Positions 59,431-64,000 of a stretch of DNA of 64,000 nt are shown here, one piece after another. The DNA is from Epiperipatus broadwayi (Eukaryota > Onychophora > Udeonychophora > Euonychophora > Peripatidae), in contig JAQFVV010000013.1 in the NCBI GenBank assembly GCA_028023455.1, positions 1,984,001 to 2,048,000 on the forward strand, given 5' to 3'. Both the position numbers and the translations under genes were made by a program. The first letter of the stretch is position 1; each line of letters begins with the position of its first letter. The notes under the pieces were generated by a model that searched no databases, had not been told where the DNA came from, and saw nothing but the letters and a program-made list of their open reading frames with translations.

Positions 59431-62268
59431 TTGATATTCTGTGATTCTATCTTTTAACTTTTGTTTTGTTTTTTTCTCTTGGTATTGGAATGGACATACA
59501 TGATCATTTGGAAATGGCTAGATAATGATGACAAATATCTAAGCAATAGTTTCTTTGTATCTGATGATTGGTATAAAGCAGTTAAATATATTTAATTAAT
59601 AATATTAAGATTCATGCGAATAGCAATTTAGGTTCATCTATTTGCAAAAACTAGATAAGGCTTAATATTTCACTTTTGATTATCATCATTTATAATATAA
59701 AGTTTATCACTAGCTAATATTCATTTATTTTGAAATTTGTCATAATTGGTCCCTTACCCATATGTAACAGAAATCCCAGCTAATAGTATGCTGGAAACTC
59801 ATTTAGCAAGGTGCAACTTCACACTGTTCCATTTGTCATGTTGTTTCATGATCTATTTATTAGTGCTTGAATACTTGTGATGGCATGGTATTTGGTGATG
59901 ATATAGTAATGATTATTCAAGAGATATATTCCTACATATCTGTGGCAAGCAAGACATCCTTGTAAAAGTGAATTTTAAGTTCTTTTATTTTTATCTTATT
60001 AATTGCATTGTTGCTTGTTTGTTAACCAAATTAGTTATCTATTTGCTTGCCTCTCTAATATTAGTTATTCATTTGTTTGTTATTGTTTTTTTTCCAATTT
60101 ATATATTTTCTTTTTATAGTTGGTAGTAGATCAAATCATTATATCTATATTTTCTCTCTATGCCATTATGGAATATCTTGCAATAATCAGATGTATTTGT
60201 GCAAAAGGCATTATTAAACTTGTTGAAATTTATAAAAGAATATTAGTTCAATAGTTTGATGAGTGTATGAATCGGAAATAAATTTATAAGTGATTAGAAA
60301 GGTTTAAATCTGGCCGAACAATTGTTGATGAGATTAAAGAAGGGGTGCTTATATAATTCAGGAATATTCAAAAACCTCTTCTAATGGAAGTTTAATACAA
60401 AATTTAAAGTATTCCAAGGAGACTAGCATTATAAAAATAAATGTGGCAGGAAGGGAGGGGGCATATATATTCATGCTAAGCAAAGCAAATAAAATAACTA
60501 GTCAATAGAAATTTTAACACTTGAGCATCGTTTGTTAATGCTGATAGTTTTCCATGGCTAGCCACACTCTTAACATAATTTTTTCTAACATCGAATTGCT
60601 TATAGTTTTTGATTTGCATCTATTATTTTTCCAAATTACTAATTTTAATTATTATTGTGTGTGTTTATCTTTAAATATTGATTTGGTATAGTAATAGTTT
60701 AGCAAGCTCTAGAACTAAACTTCCTTGGATCGGTAACCTAATTCTATCTCTTCCGTTTAAACTTCATAAGAACCCCGACTTATAAACCATTCGAATTTTT
60801 TTATTGAGTCCTTTTTCATATGTTTATAATAGTTTTATATATATTTTATTTTTGTAAAAAATGTTTTTTTTTTTCTTCAAATTTTAAAATATTAATCTTG
60901 TATTAAATATACATACATGTACATCTAGAAGGGTATGTGTCGTCTTCAATTATTTATTCAACCAACACAATTTGTCAAGTCACGTGGAGGAAAAAAAATC
61001 AATTGAAGGGCAAGACCAATCTATACTGCAATTTTATTTCTAAATTAGATTCTATTTTGTCAAGAGTAGACAGTCTGTTACTTGTATGAAACTATTTTTA
61101 TTCTCACTTTTTTTTTTTGTTATTGATTTATATATATAATAGATTTTAAATGTTGCCAAACCGAATTGTTTACTTAATTTGCAGGAAGAGCCATTTGGAA
61201 TATGTCTACGTTTATTAATCGTGTTACTCATTATTTTATTTTATAACACCTAATTGTAGAGTTTAAAAAGAATGTATATTATATATTTTTTGTAATCTAA
61301 CTTTCATGACTTCATTGCTACGCAGTTGTCATATCTTGGTGCCTTGACGTCTGATTCAGGGCGTTGGCTCTTGCTTTCATTAATATGCTGACCTCTATTG
61401 GGAAAATATAAAAGTTAATTTTTAACGTGCCATTTTTAACTTTATTCTAATAAATTTTAATTTAATATATATACATTTGATACTTGTGCTATTTTTTTTT
61501 TTAATGAGAAAAAAGTAATAAATTTATATTATAACTTTTTTTAAAAAATAAAATAAAAGTTTAACATTTTTTGTTTGTTGAAAATTATACGTTTGATAAA
61601 TGGATTCATTAACACAATTTCAAAAAATTAATAAAATTTCTAAGTTATCATATTTCATATTTTTAGATCAGAATAAAAATTACATTTAAAAAAAAACTGA
61701 GAAATTATTAATTTTGCTTATTTATTGAATATTCATTAAAAATGATTTAGTTAATTGCTTCCTATTCTAAAAATTAAAATATAAAATATTTTGATTTAAA
61801 AAATGGTCTTAATTTGTCTATCTTTTTTTTTTTATTATTTAGCTTATGAATAATATATATATATTCACAAATTGGATAAATATAACTTCAAAAAGATAAG
61901 CATGCTGATATATCTATATAGTGAAACAAATTATAATAGAAAAATGGAATATTTTCAGTAGGATATCAGGTGAATTATATAAAATTATATTAAGAATTCA
62001 TGTACATTCTAATAGCATTTTTACATCATGTGGATTTGCCTCAAGATGACTGTGGATATTTTTATTTATTTATTCTTCAAAAGTATGTCTTTTTAATGTA
62101 TAATACTGTTTATCTAGGAAAATCATAAAAAAAATTCAATAACTCATTACTATTTATAAATGAACTCATTAAATTTTTACATTTGTTTGGGAAAGGGGAA
62201 TAATTATCTGTAAAATTTGCTGTCTGGGAATTTACATTGTTTGTTTGTTGTTTTTTTTTCATGTTTCG
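59431..62268. other. Gene-free AT-rich stretch
   Basis: No recognisable coding. Two less AT-rich islands with several CpG dinucleotides, near 60715-60790 and 61310-61400, stand out against the background. They could be short exons, regulatory DNA or old repeats, but neither gives a convincing translation or splice pattern. Confidence 0.4.
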
Positions 62269-62337
62269 CATCGTCCGGGAAGCGAACCCGCGACAACTGC
62301 TTGTAAGGCAACTGTGATGACCACTCAGCCACCAATG
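62269..62337 (-). tRNA. tRNA-like sequence (tRNA-Thr-type body), probably a pseudogene or SINE head
   Basis: The minus strand contains TGGTGGCTGAGTGGTCAT (A box) and GCGGGTTCGCTTCCCG (T-arm/B box), with an anticodon-arm-like GTTGCCTTACAAGC between them. The body is closest to tRNA-Thr(UGU), but the anticodon position reads TAC and the acceptor and D stems pair imperfectly (about five or six of seven acceptor pairs with wobbles). An A-rich stretch follows the 3' end, but no SINE body is evident. A functional gene is unlikely. A tRNA pseudogene is the best description. Confidence 0.5.
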
Positions 62338-64000
62338 AGTTTTTCACATGTTTTACTAAGAAGTATATATATGTGGAGATGAATTCCCTGGATATTACCT
62401 CAAAATTTATTGAGAAATTACAAGATATCTAGGTTTGGTAGTGAAATTACTGATTTTAATATATTCTCAACTTCTGGATTCTGAATACAATATTCTCCGT
62501 TTAGCTGATAATTTTATAGGAAAGAATATGCAGGTGTACACTTAAAATCTAATTACTTCATTTGAAGTTTTTTTTTTTTTTGTTAAGCATTAATAATCTG
62601 AAATGTAAGGACTTCTGCTTTTTATATGTTATTTGCATAATTTTTGAATTAATTTTTTTATAATGTTATTATTTATAATTATCCTCTTTTCCAATAAAAC
62701 CTTCTCAACTTACTTTGTAAATCTATTATAGATATTTACTTTTTTGTTAGGTTGTAAGACCTATGACATTCTCCAATTGCAATCTTTTTATGTTTGTCCA
62801 TAAATCTTCCTGAAAATTTCTCTGTCCTTTTTTCCAATTCCTATTTGGATATCATGTTTTTCTTTTCCTCAATGGTGTCCAGTTTAATATTTGTTTCAGT
62901 AACCTTTCCAGAGACATTCTTTATACATATCCATACCTTTCCAATTCATTTACTGTAGTGTATCTATTATTCATAACTTCTTGAATTCTTTTATTGCTTA
63001 TCCACAAATATTAATTACTATCAAATTATTTTGTCATTCCTTAATAAATTATGAGACAGTGTCCATCAGTATATCCTAAACCTCTCAAAAAATTTTGATT
63101 CTTTTATAAATTTAAAAAAGTATTATCTGACAAATTATATTTTGGAAACATTTCATAGTCCATCATTATATTTTCAAACTTTTTATTCAACATTTCATAA
63201 ATTAAGATTTTCTTTTCCATTTGTTCTTTTTTTTTTTTTTTCTCCCTGATTGGTGACTTAGCAATGGCATCTTCTTGTGATTTTTTAAATTAGGAAAATA
63301 ATAAAATCTCAGAATTAATCTCTACATTTAATATTGATTTACCTTCTTCCTCTTGATGTATTTTTTTTTTTCAATCTTCTGATTGTTTGAATGTGTGTTG
63401 TTTATCAATTACTTAATTTAAAAAAAGTTTATTTTCAGTGGTCTTCAATAAATATATATATATATTGAGCAAAAAATTTCAATCTCTTATAATATAGAAT
63501 ATGTGCTTCAATGCAAATATAATTGAAATATTGAGAAAAAAAACAATTTGATTAATATTATTATCAAACAATCTCAAGATTTTTTTTTTTTAGTTTGCAT
63601 TATAAAAAAGGAAGAATAAAAGGAGTAGTTTAAAATCAAATGATGACTTAAGGTATAATAGTGGAAATATTAAGGAGAAGAAAAGAAAGTCAGAAAAACA
63701 GTCTGTTTGTAAAGAATTATATGGGCAATGTATGTTGCTATATATGTCAGAGAATTGTTTACTATTAACATTCTTATGAAAATAGAAGATTATGGGGATA
63801 TACAAGCTTTAATAAGGATCATGTTATATATCACTGGAATCTTTTTTACTGGCAATTAGACAGTGTAAAATAATCACTATTAGATTAAAAAGCTTTTTAA
63901 TGTATGCAAATTTATGATTTGCTTTGATTTTCTTCTAATTTATCAAACATGCATTCAAGTTTGTAGTTTTGATATCAAATTGTTTTTGTGAAATGTTTTT
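62338..64000. other. Gene-free AT-rich stretch
   Basis: Long T runs and a (TA)n tract near 63453-63465. The minus strand at 62.75-63.15 kb is lysine-rich in several frames and might be very old coding, but no motif is identifiable. The minus-strand frame 63590-63805 is low-complexity. Confidence 0.4.

Overview
The window is AT-rich eukaryotic DNA, about three-quarters A+T by eye. It has no operons, no bacterial-type genes and no intact host protein gene that I can recognise. Nearly everything interpretable is transposable-element sequence. The mix points to an animal, probably an invertebrate: an L1/Tx1-like LINE, a second APE-type LINE, Penelope-like elements with GIY-YIG endonuclease domains, and two hAT transposons whose transposases resemble the GTF2IRD2-like and ZBED5/SCAND3-like families. 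I cannot name the species or phylum.

Layout. 1-515: AT-rich repeat with CCGGTTT-type ends. 516-6559: mostly featureless, with an inverted pair of SINE-like repeats (4.26-4.56 kb), one arm of a palindromic repeat family (5.25-5.37 kb) and a (GT)10 tract. 6560-20163: one LTR retroelement on the minus strand, with two direct repeats of about 5.6 kb enclosing an internal region of only about 2.3 kb. The primer-binding site, polypurine tract and TG...CA ends are visible. The internal region encodes a hendecad-repeat coiled-coil protein but no recognisable protease, reverse transcriptase, RNase H or integrase. 20164-33637: gene-free, with a SINE-like fragment, a near-perfect 72-nt hairpin and an exact 114-bp tandem duplication.

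33651-39739: an apparently full-length but mutated L1/Tx1-like LINE on the minus strand, bounded by a perfect 13-bp target-site duplication. 39753-44144: gene-free, with a second strong hairpin at 42.74-42.84 kb. 44153-46427: a complete hAT element with matching terminal inverted repeats, a perfect 8-bp target duplication and a broken transposase gene. 46436-51770: decayed retroelement remnants and a 70-bp-arm palindrome. 51.77-59.43 kb: a three-level nest in which a LINE is split by a hAT element, which is itself split by a Penelope-like insertion carrying two head-to-tail partial copies. 59.4-64 kb: gene-free apart from a tRNA-like sequence at 62.27-62.34 kb.

Nothing here works together as a pathway. 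The window records successive insertions, and the nesting gives their order: LINE first, then hAT, then Penelope-like. The most unusual items are the LTR element whose two terminal repeats outweigh its interior almost five to one, the nested cluster, and the two unexplained hairpins. Boundaries and identities were read by eye from translations and repeat comparison. No alignment or database search was run.
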